A stretch of 64,000 nt of DNA from Toxoplasma gondii ME49. Its lineage: Eukaryota; Apicomplexa; Conoidasida; Eucoccidiorida; Sarcocystidae. Below, in pieces: positions 26,126 to 38,244 of the stretch; position 1 is the stretch's first letter; each line of letters begins with the position of its first letter. The translations under genes were made by a program, and so were the position numbers. The DNA lies in the NCBI RefSeq assembly GCF_000006565.2, contig NC_031479.1, forward strand, positions 5,888,885 to 5,952,884, in the 5' to 3' direction. The notes below the pieces were generated by a model that worked only from the letters and a program-made list of their open reading frames with translations, did not search any database and was not told the origin of the DNA.

Positions 26126-28159
26126 ACAAGAAACAATGAAAAACTCAACCAATCCAAGATCGCTTTTCTAGAAACCATTTCTCAGCGTCGACATATATTT
26201 ATGTTGTACATATGTGCATTTGAGGGCCTGTTGATCTCTCAGCGTCGCTCTAGTAATTCATATATATATATGCATATATGTATATCTATTTAGATGTACG
26301 TATATATATGCCAGTGTGGACGCGAACTGCAGTGTATGTACACCTGACTTAGGACAACAGACAAGGTGTTGAGAGGAGGTAACAGGTTTCCGAGTTGACT
26401 GGAGTTTTGTTGACGGCACCTCTCGGATTCGTGCTCTTGTTTGTGTCTGGCGCTCGAGACACTCAAAGAGGCTTTTTTTTAAAAAGTTGAAACTCGCTTT
26501 CTCTCTGTAACGAAGTCAAGTCGAGGGGCGCCGAACCCAGGATCTCCTTTTCAGAAGAAAAGACGCGTTTTCCAGTTCCTCTTTCTGGAGTTTACGCGCT
26601 CACGTGTGTCAAGATCCACGATCTTTCGCCCCACTCTCGTGGACGCAGGTTCACAACGACGCAAAGCTGATCCACGAACAAATGCCGAGCGAAGAGCCTC
26701 ACTCGATAATCACGGACGCGTTTTCCTGCGTACACATCTCTATGTATGCGTTACATGTCCATACATCGGATTTATGTAAATATACAAATATATATATATA
26801 TATATATATATGTTGAATGTATACATATATAAATACTATATATATTTTATATGGTACAGAAAAACAAATGCGAACGTTAATAAACGGAGCTACCTATAGC
26901 AGGGTGAATTGTGTGACGGCTGATGAGATCGGAGTCCGTCTCCAGCTGCTGCGAGAAGCATCTAATCCCCTTCGGTTTCTGATCGAGGAGCGAGGTATCT
27001 GCTGTGCTGCTTAACCTCCCAGTTGCGTACGAGTTGCTCAGTAGTGTTTTTCTGCATCGCGTAAACTCGTGAATGCGGCTGCGTGGATGTCGATGACCCT
27101 CCAGACAGCGCAGAGCCTCAGCGGTCGTTTTTCGACTTCGCGACTAGTCGCTGGTCTTCCTGACACCGCGACAGCAGCACAGATCAAAGCAAGTCTGCTC
27201 GGCGCGGCTCGCTGTTTCTCCAGAAAGACAGATCAAATCCGAAGTCGAAAAAGGTTCTCGCCGCAAGTGCCATCGTCGCTTTCACAGAAACTGTGCATGC
27301 ATGCTGGAAAGGGAGCACATGCTCTCTGTGACCTCGACACCCTGCCCAGAGACTGGACGCCTCAAAAGGGCTTCACGCACTTCCAGCGAACGCAGCGCCT
27401 TGAGCTCAGTTTGACGAACTACGCGCGGCCTTCAGAGGCGTTTAGGAAAACTCCAGAAGACTCGAAGTTCGCGGCGCCAACTTCTCGGCATCCTGCCACA
27501 CAGGACACTGAAGTTTCAGTTCTCCAGCCTTCCTGACTACGCGAGTTCGTCTCAAGAGAAACTCTTCCAGTCCACTTGCGACTGGGTAACTCGGATCGAC
27601 TCCGCTGCGTGTCTGTGCATCCCTCTCGCGTGAAGCAAGTAGATGCCTGTCAACGCGTTCTTGTGGAGATGCTGCGCGTTCCTCGACGCCTCCCGTTAAA
27701 GCTGCGCATAGTGGTGAATCGCTTCTCCTTCATCTGCGAACGTCTGTGAGAGTCGAGCGCGGCGAACGTCGTCGTCCAGCGACGTTCCGTTGAAAGCTGG
27801 AACTGGGGTGCTTCAAAAGAAAACGAATGTACAGACCACGCACACAAACAAGGACCAACAAGTCCCGGGAGACTCCTGACTCCTGCCTCCGAGCAGACTG
27901 CCGCGCGCCCTCAGTGTCAGGCTTTGCGTAGAAAAGAAAAAGGGTGCATGCAGACGAAACGCAGGAAGGAAAAACAAAGAAAAGGAACTGAGAACAGTCC
28001 ACCAGCGAAGCAGCCTCCGGCTAGAACATGCGCTACGAAGACGAGCACGAGAGAAAAACAAGCCGAGAAAGGAGAAAGAGGTAGAGACGAAGAAAGGAAA
28101 GGAAGAGCATCAATTTGGAACTCCTAAACGGAAAAGAAAGAATACACCTCGGCCGGTCT
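26126..28159. other. Convergent intergenic region with TA repeats
   Basis: This lies between the ends of two converging genes and presumably contains both 3' UTRs. It has TA/ATAC repeats at about 26195-26310 and 26780-26850, and an AGTGTATGTACACC palindrome at 26331-26344. A 156-codon frame at about 27069-27536 has no recognisable feature. Confidence 0.5.
26331..26344. repeat. Dispersed palindrome AGTGTATGTACACC
   Basis: A one-mismatch copy of the 14-bp palindrome, in intergenic DNA downstream of the pseudouridine synthase. Confidence 0.65.
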
Positions 28160-31100
28160 CTACTTGAAGCGCTTCTGTCTCTTGTACTGTTCCTTTATCT
28201 TCGCCAGAGAGCTCCCTGCAAGCAACGCACAAGCACGGACTTTCAGTCTTCTCTTTCACACGTACAAAACATCTTTCTCCCTGCCCACCTTCGCGAGTCA
28301 GTGAAGCTCCACTGCCCATTTCAGAGGACAAAAGAGACTCCTCTACGTCCAGAGAACCTCCTGCTTGTGGGGTGTGTACTGATCCCCCCCAGCTGAACGA
28401 CAGAGTGACAGAGCCAAAATGGCTTTTGTTTCTGGATCCAGATTCCACCAGTTCAGCGAAGCGTAGTGACGAGGGGAGGAGTCCAAGCTCGAATCGTGGC
28501 TTCTATTCATGTCATGTCTGCCACCAGACGCCGCAGCGAATGCAGAACGACCGCCCTCGCATTGCGCGAAAAAGTCGATCTGAGGACCTTCTCTATAGTG
28601 GCTGCGTTCCTCGCCGGGGATATCCTTTCCCCCGAAGGACTCTGTCTGCTGAGGCGTTGTCTGCTAGCTAACAAAATGTCTGTCACTGGACGCGTTCGCC
28701 ACGAATGAAGAGGTTTGAAGCTCCCATTTTGTCTCTTTTCTTCTTCCTCGAGCAGTCGCAAGCCACGGTATCTCCCTTCTTGCTGAGCAGGCAAGTGCCT
28801 TTCACAGTCCCCGCGTCTCTTGCTGCCCCGCAGTCCCCTCGGTTTCCTATTCTGCGCGATCTCACACTCGGACAAAGAAGTTCCGCCTGCCTCCATTTGT
28901 TCGCCTCGCGTTTCCTCTGCGGCGAATCCTGTCGAGGCTGGTCGCCGCGCTTCCCTGCCACTGCCTGCTTCACGCAGGGAAGCTGTGGTTTCTCACCGTC
29001 TTCCTCTTCCTCGTCTTGCTTCGCCTCGAGTTCTTCTTCGCTGTCGGCTTCCAAGAAATGTCGAGTCAAGCCTCGCTCTAAACCGCGCGCCGAGTCTGCC
29101 TGTCGACGGCGTGTACGCGCTGCCTCGTGTCTCCGTTCGACCGTCTAAAGAGGAAAACAAAAATACGCAGCACATACACAAATACACATACATACACACA
29201 AATATACATACACACAAATATACATACACACAAATATACATACACAAATACACATACATACACACAAATATGCATACCCACAAATATACATACACACAAA
29301 TATGCATACCCACAAATATACATACACACAAATATGCATACCCACAAATATACATACACACAAATATGCATACCCACAAATATACATACACACAAATATA
29401 CATACCCACAAATATACATACACACAAATATACATACACACAAATATACATACACACAAATATACATACACACAAATATACATACACACAAATACACATA
29501 CACACAAATATACATACACACAAATATACATACACACAAATATACATACACACAAATATACATACACACAAATATACATACACACAAATATGCATACCCA
29601 CAAATATACATACACACAAATATGCATACCCACAAATATACATACACACAAATATACATACCCACAAATATACATACACACAAATATACATACCCACAAA
29701 TATACATACACACAAATATACATACCCACAAATATACATACACACAAATATACATACACACAAATATACATACACACAAATATACATACCCACAAATATA
29801 CATACACACAAATATGCAAACCCACAAATATACATACACACAAATATACATACCCACAAATATACATACACACAAATATACATACACACAAATATACATA
29901 CCCACAAATATACATACACACAAATATACATACACACAAATATACATACACACAAATATACATACCCACAAATATACATACCCACAAATATACATACACA
30001 CAAATATACATACACACAAATATACATACACACAAATATACATACACACAAATATACATACACACAAATATACATACCCACAAATATACATACCCACAAA
30101 TATACATACCCACAAATATACATACACACAAATATACATACACACAAATATACATACACACAAATATACATACACACAAATATACATACACACAAATATA
30201 CATACACACAAATATACATACACACAAATATACATACACACAAATATACATACACATACACATACATACACCGTGCGGCGTGGCTACCAAGCATCTGTTG
30301 ACTGAATTCTGTGGTCCAAAAGTCGACTTTCGGAAACACGAGAGCGACTACCGCTGGATAAGAGACTGGCAACCTCTAGCGCCCGAAAACGCCTCAGATT
30401 CTTCCTGCACAAGAACCGCGAACGACGCTACGAAACGAGGCGCTTCTTCCTCCCTCGGAAACGAACTCAACTTTTTTTCGCAGGAAACCGACACCCGCTC
30501 TCAGGCGATTCAGTGGCTTCCCGAAACTGTAAAACGTTCGACGTAAACTAATCTCTACAAATGCAGACGTAGAGATACTGCGCAGTGAGTGCAGTGACGC
30601 GCACACCGAAGCGCCTAAAAACAGATCGACTTCTCTCTGCCACCCTTGCACCGCGCCCAAGACACACGTAGACACATACATACTTCATATATATATATAT
30701 ATAATGTTTATATTTTGTTTACATTTTGTTTATAAATGTATAGATGTACAGGCACGAAGCGCACTGGAAGTACAACTCGAGCGACACACATTACACCAAG
30801 AATATTTGGATACACATTGATATCTAGAGGCAAGCAACATTATCGGCTGTACAGCTGGAGAAACAGGCAATTTAACACATATACATACAAATATATATAT
30901 ATATATATATATACATAAACAAATAATATACATACATAGGTCTACATATAAAAAACGTCGACGTACATATATGCATATATATATATATATATGCATGTAA
31001 AATAATATATATATATATATATATAGCTACGACTTACTTTTCGAGTCAGTTGTTCGGCGCGTTCGATCTGCTCTTGAGTGGTCAGAGCGGCGCGGCGTTT

Positions 31101-34100
31101 CTTTCCATGGCGCATGTTTCTTTGAGTGAAGAATTCTCGGAAATTCAAAAGTTCTCCCAAGCGAACTTGGAACCTCGACTCTGCCCGACAGTGGAGAGTT
31201 TTGATGGTTTCACTCTGCACAAAACGTGAAAAAACCGCAAATGCGTCAACACCTGGGGCACACCCCACTTGCGTCGCCCCGGAACAAAATTGAAATCAAC
31301 CAAGAAAAAACATGCATCCGGCCTCCTTCCGCCTGCGCGCCGACGAGTCGTCCAACGCTGCCTCCAGATCTCGCTCTCTTCCGCTGCCTGGTGGGCGTTG
31401 TTCTTTCGTTGCGCATTTGTCTCCATGTCTGTCTGGTGCCCGGTTTTAGCGGCCTCAAGAAACTTCACACATACAGACGTCGATAGAAAAAAGTATACGT
31501 TCTACATGTATAAATAGATCGATGTAAATAAATCTACTCATCTCTAGGGGGTCAACTGGCAGAAAGGAAGAAGGTGTGCGCATGCACCCCTGCATGCATG
31601 TTCAGAGCGCTTTTGAAGCAGAGCAGAAAGTCGCATTGACACAACGCAGCGCTCCACCCGTGAGTCTGTCGTTCTGTCTCGGGGTGGATCCCGACGTCAA
31701 CGTGGACCTCTTCGCTTCAGCACCGACTGTCGATTGCGCGTGCGAAGCAATTACGACGAAATTTAAAACACTGCGGGGGGAAGTTGCAAGCGTTGCGTTC
31801 CGCCGTTCCGAATTTTTGTGGCCTGCGCGATTCCTATTTTCTACATGGACTGTGCCGCCCGCGGATCGGAGCGTTGGTGGAAGCGGACTGTTCCGGTGTA
31901 CGTACACTCGAGTTCTCGAAGAACAGTGTCGGATCGCGTTTGACCTGAAGACAGAAAACACTGGAGCAAAACGTGAATGTCTGTTCCTCTCTCCAGCAAC
32001 ATATGTGCAGCGAAGATGCATCTTTTTTCCGCCTTTTCTGGTCCGAATAAAAAATACGAAAACCACTTCGAAAATGCCCGCGTGAACTCGGACGCGCAAA
32101 TGCGGGGTTCGCGTTGGCAGTCTGCCTCGCAGCTTTAGCAGTTGACTTCAGAGCGCGTGAGTAAACGGAGAAGAACGTCAACGCCTTCGGAGTTCACTGC
32201 GAGACTTGTCCACTTTGTTCACCGGCAGGCGCACCAGGCGACCCAGCGAAAGTCGAGGCGAACACACAGGCAGAGATGGCCTTCCGGTTTCGACCGAGAA
32301 CGAACGCAGATGTTTTCTCACCTGAACGTCGAACATCTGCCGACCAACGAAAAGCGAGTAGCTGCCGTCTCCCCACTCAACAAGTTTACAGTTGGACGCA
32401 GGGACTTTGTCTTCAGCCTGCGACAGAGCACCATATCTTGAAAGTCTGCAGGTGAAAAGGCTGCATACGCCGTCAGCCCAGACCTACACGTTCGAAGAAC
32501 TGAAACCAGAAGGTGCGTCTTCTCCGTCTGCGAAAAACTCCGGCTCGCCCCATCTGAGAACTTCCTCTTGAACCGGCCGGAGAGTCGATTCCAACGAAAG
32601 CCGCTTCTTTCCAAATGACCCGCGGTGTGGGGAAACAGGTTCACGAAACGATCTCCCCACAAAAAAAGTTCACCGCACCCTATCTGGCAAGTGTCCCTGC
32701 CCTACTCCAAAACATTCTTCTCTCTGGGCATACATTTATATACATATATAAATACATATATAAATATATATATATACATTTATATACATATATATACATA
32801 TATATATATATATATTAATATCATATGTGTGTGTGTTGAGATGGATAGATGGATGGACAGCGAGGCAGCTAGGGGTAGGAAGGAGACCACACCGAACTAC
32901 GCGTACCCACAGATAGGATCACATGCAGACTTTCAGGTGGACAAGGAGACGCATGCACCAGCATCCGCGATTCAAGCAGAGTGTGGAGGCGAAGCGAGAA
33001 AGTAAACTGCCTCTCGTCTGTCGCTTCCCATGCATGCACAGCTGTGAGTGCGCAAGGGTGGAAACTCGCGAGAGAAGCTGTGCTCTGTTCGCACTGCCTT
33101 GCTCTTTCGGCGAAGAACACTGGACAGAAATGGAGACTCGTTTCGCAAACATCTGTCAAGAAACTCAAGAGGAGCTCCTCGCATCGGCTCACCGCCTCAT
33201 GCTCGCCGTCCTTCTTGCCGCCAGGGTGACCCCATCTGCGAGAACATGTAGCCGAAAGAAAAAAGAAGACGCGAAAACAACGTCGGACAAAACAATCCGA
33301 GACTGGAACAGAGAAGGAAAGAGACGACGAGACGAAAAACGGTTGCCGACCTAACCTTCCCTATGCAGCCGTCGTCCGTCCCCACCGTCTCCGCCTCCAA
33401 GAAAAAACGAGAGGCAATGCCTCAGACGTCGAAAAATCTGACGTTCCACATCGACAGCCTCTGTCTGCATTTTCTGCAGATCTACGCGGTGTAGGTCCAG
33501 CTGCTCAGTGCAGACGCGCTCGAGGCTCGGCGCGACCAACGGTCTCTCCGTCATGGAAAGACGCGCGGTAGACATCCACAATTTCGGATAAAGTTATGAA
33601 TCCACAGATTTGTCACATCCGATGCAGGCAGAGCAAGGGTACTAAACGCGCAGACGCTTTCACCGGTCTATCCAGTGACATCTTTATTCACGTAGCCACA
33701 CGCATGTTCAAACACACTAACCGCTATATATAAATATATATATATATAAATATAAATATATAACTATATATGTATAGATGTATATATAAATATATAGAGG
33801 GAGATAGAAAGAGAAACAGGTAAATAACAGATAAATAAATAGACAGGTAGGTATCTCTAGGTAGAGAGAAAAGCAGATAGATACGTAGAGACGTACACAC
33901 AGAGATAAAGTGTATGCATGCACGGATGGCGACAAGCGCATACAGGTAATTCTTCAGAGATCTATGTGAGGGTATAAAGTGAGGCCTTTCGACTCCGTTT
34001 CCGACTCTCACTCGATGGTGAATTTGTCGTCCGCACTGATGGCGGCGGAACTGGAGGAGTGAGGGCGCGAATTGGCAGGAGCTCCGCGGACTTTGACCGA

Positions 34101-34922
34101 AACTGTCGGAGGCAGGCGAAGGACGACAAGCTGCGAGACATGCGCTCCAGAGGAAACACCGTCGTGAGTCGTCGAAGCTCCAGGCGAGATCGGAAGAAGG
34201 GAGGGCCAGAAGAGGGAACAGAGAGCACTCGCAAGCAGAGATGAGGTGTACACACACCGGGGGGAAGGCAGAAGGAGGACAGGAAGAACTGAGACGCGCG
34301 GCAGCCTGCCAGAGAGGACGCAACTGGACGCGAACTGGGGAGACACAGCAGAGAGGACTTGCGAGATGTAAGAGGAACTGCGGCGACAAGGGTGCAGGGA
34401 AAACGCAAGAACACAAAGTCCTCTCGCGGTGCTCTCTGCAGAGAGAGGTCAGTGGCGTTTTCGTACCCTGGCGTCCTTAGTGGAAGGCGGAAGTTCCTGA
34501 ATCGGCAGCTGGATTTCTTGGTCGTCTTCGCACGGTTCCTCGTCGTCGCTGTGCCGTCTTCCTTCCTCGTCGAATCGGGAGAACGCCTCTTCCTCTCTCG
34601 CCAGCGCCTCCTCGCCTTTCGCCGCTGCGTCGTCTGGCTGGGCGTCCGCCGTCGGATCTGTCGGACTGAGGGCGTCTCGCGCCTTCTGTCGAGAGACCTC
34701 GAGTTCGTCGTCTTCTTCACCGAAGAGGTCTTCGTCTCTGCCCTCTCCAAACAAGTCGTCCTCCGCTTCGACGGCCTCCGGCTCGAGGTCCTGCGCTTCC
34801 GGTCTCCTCTGCGTCTGCGGAGAGTCGTCAGAAGTCGCTTCCTCCTCGCCTGTGTGTTCAGCGACAGCAGGCCATGCACCGCCGTCGAGAACCTCTGGAG
34901 ACGCATGCGCCGCCTCTTCCAT
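28160..34922 (-). CDS. LEO1: RNA polymerase-associated protein LEO1 (Paf1 complex)
   Basis: Eight minus-strand exons give about 370 aa: 34467-34922, 34012-34130, 33428-33464, 32322-32417, 31945-32037, 31038-31214, 28997-29075, 28160-28215. Phases match throughout. Residues 1-150 are acidic with repeated DLFGE, typical of LEO1 N-termini. The LEO1 fold follows: LVVLRLPPTVSVKV, then RFFDAEDKVPASNCKLVEW across the 37-base microexon junction, then GDGSYSLFVGRQMFDV. The family has [24 protein letters not shown] at this point. Later come SETIKTL, RGLTRHFLEADSEEE and the final SLAKIKEQYKRQKRFK, matching family RGLSASYLE and SLAAIKNRY. LEO1 pairs with PAF1 during RNA polymerase II elongation and histone modification in the nucleus. 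Less certain: exon 5 frame and its GTCAAA donor, and the GTCTGA donor of the microexon. The start at 34922 is the first Met before the acidic region. The intron between exons 6 and 7 holds the large minisatellite. Confidence 0.85.
29171..30271. repeat. Minisatellite, 16-bp unit CATACACACAAATATA, about 68 copies
   Basis: About 1.1 kb of head-to-tail 16-base units. Variants differ at two positions (ACACAC or ACCCAC; ATATAC or ATATGC), and a few units near the 5' edge are shorter. It lies wholly in an intron of LEO1. Because 16 is not a multiple of 3, the frames read as a 48-base cycle of His/Thr/Lys/Tyr/Ile on one strand and Tyr/Cys/Val/Phe on the other, free of stops. These 380-490-codon frames are artefacts. 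Confidence 0.95.
30686..31026. repeat. TA/ATAC-rich intronic repeats
   Basis: Several pure TA runs (about 30687-30706, 30893-30914, 30974-30992, 31003-31025) lie in the same LEO1 intron as the minisatellite, up to the donor of exon 6. Confidence 0.8.
31895..31908. repeat. Dispersed palindrome GGTGTACGTACACT
   Basis: A one-mismatch copy of the 14-bp palindrome just downstream, in gene orientation, of LEO1 exon 5. Its GTGTAC could serve as an alternative donor. Confidence 0.65.
32735..32822. repeat. ATATAC/TA microsatellite
   Basis: ATATACATATA and pure TA tracts lie in the LEO1 intron between exons 3 and 4. Confidence 0.8.
33722..33870. repeat. TATAAATA/GATA-rich repeat
   Basis: TATAAATATA units, then AGATAGA/TAGGTA-type imperfect repeats, lie in the LEO1 intron between exons 2 and 3. 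Confidence 0.75.
34245..34258. repeat. Dispersed palindrome GGTGTACACACACC
   Basis: A copy of the 14-bp word with a relaxed centre, in the first LEO1 intron. Confidence 0.6.
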
Positions 34923-34963
34923 CCTGCCGCAGGTTCCCGGAGAGCGACGCGGGCCTTGCCGGG

Positions 34964-34977
34964 GGTGTACGTACACC
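34964..34977. repeat. Dispersed palindrome GGTGTACGTACACC, perfect copy
   Basis: A perfect palindrome flanked by further G on the left and C on the right, 42 bases upstream of the LEO1 start codon. It falls in the 5' UTR or core promoter. Confidence 0.75.
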
Positions 34978-36740
34978 CCAGCCTCAGTGCGGCTGGCGGC
35001 GAGCGTCTGGTTTCGCGGGTGACGGCGGCTGAACTTCCGTCGCGCAAGCAGTGGTGAGTGCCGCGATCCCCTCAGGTTTGCTCTTCTTCTATCTCTGCGC
35101 AGAGCTGTGCGGCCGTCGACGCAAGGTCGCTTCACGGCGATGGGCAGCGTTGAGTCTCCGGATGCCGTTGACGCGTGTAATAAGTAAACTCCATGGAGAA
35201 ACGGCCTCTTCGCGGCGAAGCGTCTGCGGAACAGACCACGAAGCACAGTTGGAAAGAAGAGAGCCAGTCGGGAGACGCGTCTCCTCCGCCGTCGGCGCCG
35301 GTCGCGGAACAGAGAAGTTCGCGTCGACCAGGTGAGGAAGCAGCGGCGACGTAACACCAGAAAGAGTTCACTGGGTGGATGCCTGAACGCTAGGACGAAG
35401 CCGGAAAACGCCTTAAAGCGTTCGTGGCTTCTTCCGAGGAAAACGCGAGAAAGTCGCGCGTTGCTCAGAGACTTTTTTCTCTCTGTGCATGTGCGAGAAG
35501 CCGACCCGCTCGCCGGGGAAGAATTGCTGGAAAAAGCATCTCTCGAGAGTCCAAGAGTGTGCAAGAAGTTGTTGTGTACGCTTCAGCAGAAAATCGGTCA
35601 AAATGGAGTCTTGGAGAACAAAGGTGAAACCCCCGAAGGTCTGCAACAAGCAGTCGAGCACTGCATGCAAAGACTGTCGCTCTGCTCCTTCCAGGGCGCT
35701 GGTGTGGCGCCCGGCGCTTCGTCGTGGAGAAAAGATGATTTTTGTCACTTACAAAGACCGTGTCTAGTTCTCACTTTCTCTCCCTTCGAAAAAATCTAGC
35801 TTATAGGCAGAAAATCGACTCGCAAAGAACTCCATCAGCGGTCGCGGACGTCCGCAGAAATTCTCCGAGTTTCGAGTCTCCGCCCGCCGCGGACATCGCC
35901 TCCCCTCCCTGGAGTCCGGTCGCCGGCCCTCGCGAAAGCGTCGCACAGTCTTCTTGATTGCTGGCGTTCGTCGTCCCCAGTTTCTCTCTGTTGTTCGACT
36001 GTTCCCTCTCTTTCAAGTTTGGCGAAGACACGGGTGACAGAGAGTTCCCTACGGTGCGGAGAGCTGCACACAGCAGCTCCCCAGGCGCCGAGTCTCTGAT
36101 AAACGAGAGAAGGCGAGAGAGAAGGGAGAGGAGCGCAGAGAAAGAAAGGACGGGGAAGACAAAGAGAGTTTACCTCGGATACGTCCGGCATTTCGCGCCA
36201 ACCACCGATCAGAAATGCAGTGTACTAAAAGCAGTTCTGCCGACCTTTGAAATTTGATTCGTAATAACCCCCTTCGACGAGTACGCGGGATGCCGTTTTC
36301 GCGGACAGCCCGTGAACAAACGCCCTCACACGCACCGGGCGCTTCTCAGCAATTCCAGATATTTCGTTAATTCTCTCGAGACTGCCTCCTTTTCATCCTT
36401 GCACAAGCGTCGCTATCGTCGCAAAAAACAGAGCTAGCGGGCTTTTTTTTCTAGACGGCCTCGTCTCGTCCTGCGGAGTTGCTGCTGGGGTATTTGTGGT
36501 CTTCGTCGGTTACGTGAATCCAGAAATGCTTGTCCTGTCTCTTGTATCTCTATAGCTCGCGACGTACTTTTAGGATCAGAGCGAAAGAGTTCACTCATGG
36601 CACTAGGACGCAGAAGACCGCGTTAGTTTGGAAAGGCTTTCAAGGTCCTTTCTCTTCTTCCTTAGGAGCATCTAAACCACAATTCTCCAGATACATCCAA
36701 GACCTTTAGCGGACTCCTTACCTCCGTTTACCTCGTAATA

Positions 36741-36915
36741 AAAGACTTTCAAATGATAGGTTCCGAGAAAGACTTCCTCCAGCGGTTCAAAGACTATATA
36801 ATTACCTTTCCCTCTTAATTAAAGACTTTCAAGTGCTAGGTTCCGAGAAAAACTTCCTCCAGCGGTTCAATGACTATATAATTACCTTTCCCTCTTAATT
36901 AAAGACTTTCAAATG
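36741..36915. repeat. 80-bp tandem repeat, 2.2 copies, AT-rich
   Basis: Units begin with AAAGACTTTCAA at 36741, 36821 and 36901. The two full copies differ at only a few bases and contain GACTATATAATTACC and TTAATTAAAGACTTTC. The block is clearly more AT-rich than its surroundings. Confidence 0.9.
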
Positions 36916-38244
36916 GTATTGTTCCTGGTGGACAATCAAAGATTTCACGTTTATGGCTCGTGGTAGCGACACTGGAGAGTGTGCGCCGTGAGACTTTTCA
37001 CCTAAAATTCAGATGCAGATATGTCTCGATTCGGAGGGGAGAAAAGGAGGCCTTTTCCGGGGAGAGTCAAGGCATGGCACCTTCGTTGGTGGATTCATGT
37101 TCAGAGATTTCAGGGTGCTCCCGATTTCCTCGCGAACGTAGCCTGCGAGGGGAAGAGACAAACGAAGAAACGCCTTAGCCGCATGCAGCAGGACTGGAGA
37201 CGCGTGCCGCTAGCGTGAAAGAGGAGACAGAAGGAGGGAGACGAAAAAGGAACGAACTGCACTTTTTTGCAAGCGTCAAGAGAATAAGGTTGTGCGCGGT
37301 TTTTTTAAAATCCTTTTCGGTGTGTCAGGGGATTACATGATTTCAAAAGAGCAACGAAGTCGAAGAGTCCACGCGCTTCTGAGCTGCAAAGAGGCAATTT
37401 CTTTGTCTGCCTGTACATCTGAGTCTCCGCGAGTCTGCTGTCTCCTGTTTCTTGAGAATTCAACGGCGAATAGAAATACAAATGAAAAAGCGTACGTTTT
37501 CCCTGGAGAAAAACCGGACAGAGAAGGGCGTTTGCCTCGTCACAGCATGCCCGGTCGCGTCCGCGCGACAAGCTGTCTCCTTTTCGCGTATAGAGAAGTC
37601 ACTGTTCAAAAGAAATTTTTTCCTCCGTGGAAGGAGCTTTTTCTCTCTTGGGTACCGTCTCTCGGACTGCTGGTCTCGGCGGAAAGGCACCTTCCTTGTC
37701 GGTTTGAGGGCGTCGGACGTCTGCACTCGAGAAAAGAAGTTTGGTCTACAGCAGCGACGCCTGCTGTTAGTGTTTCTTTTCTTCGGCTCTTTTCTGTGAG
37801 AGTTCTGCAGCAGAGATGCAATGCGACCTGCATGTTTCTGCAGTTTTCCTGCCTCGCGGATGTTGAACAGTTTTCGACTCCTCGTCGATGCTCCACCGTC
37901 GGCGTGAACGGCCGCCGCAGCTGGTTCTTCTTCTGCTTCTTCTTCTCCTTCTTCTTCTTTTCCTTCTTCTTCTCCTTCTTCTTCTTCTCCTTCTTCTTCT
38001 GCTTCCTTTGCAGGTCGCGCCCTGCGTCTCGTCGACGCCTTTCGTCTGTTTCGCCTGCGCGTCGGCAGTTCTTTTTTCTCTCTCTTCCGTCCGTGGGCTC
38101 GCGAAAGGACGCCCGTTCTCTCTCCCGCTGCTGTGGCTTGCGACACTGCAAGAAGAAGCCGCGAGGATTCAAGTGCGGCGGCACTTCCAGAGCGGACAAA
38201 AAGAACTCGAAGCAGTCCTGTCGTCTTCAGCTGCGTCCGGAGCC

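Larger units (their letters stand above)
34923..38244. promoter_or_regulatory. Shared upstream region between divergent LEO1 and riboflavin kinase
   Basis: No coding exon is supported in these 3.3 kb. They contain the perfect palindrome at 34964-34977 and a second perfect 14-base palindrome, GGAGACGCGTCTCC, at 35271-35284. The second places a GAGACG core on each strand about 350 bases from the LEO1 start. They also hold an 80-bp tandem repeat at 36741-36915 and a long pyrimidine tract ending in a probable acceptor at about 38012, which implies an intron in the 5' UTR of the kinase gene. Expression of both genes from this region is inference. Confidence 0.45.

Noticed and set aside
25167..26129. 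320-codon minus frame
   Set aside because: Shadow of the last exon of the pseudouridine synthase.
27069..27536. 156-codon plus frame between the converging genes
   Set aside because: No recognisable domain and no splice partner; a 3' UTR location is simpler.
29171..30271. CRISPR-like array
   Set aside because: Units are contiguous with no spacers, and the genome is eukaryotic.
28993..30372. Open frames of 380-490 codons on both strands
   Set aside because: They are translations of the 16-bp minisatellite with no stop in any phase; LEO1 exon phases show that the array is intronic.
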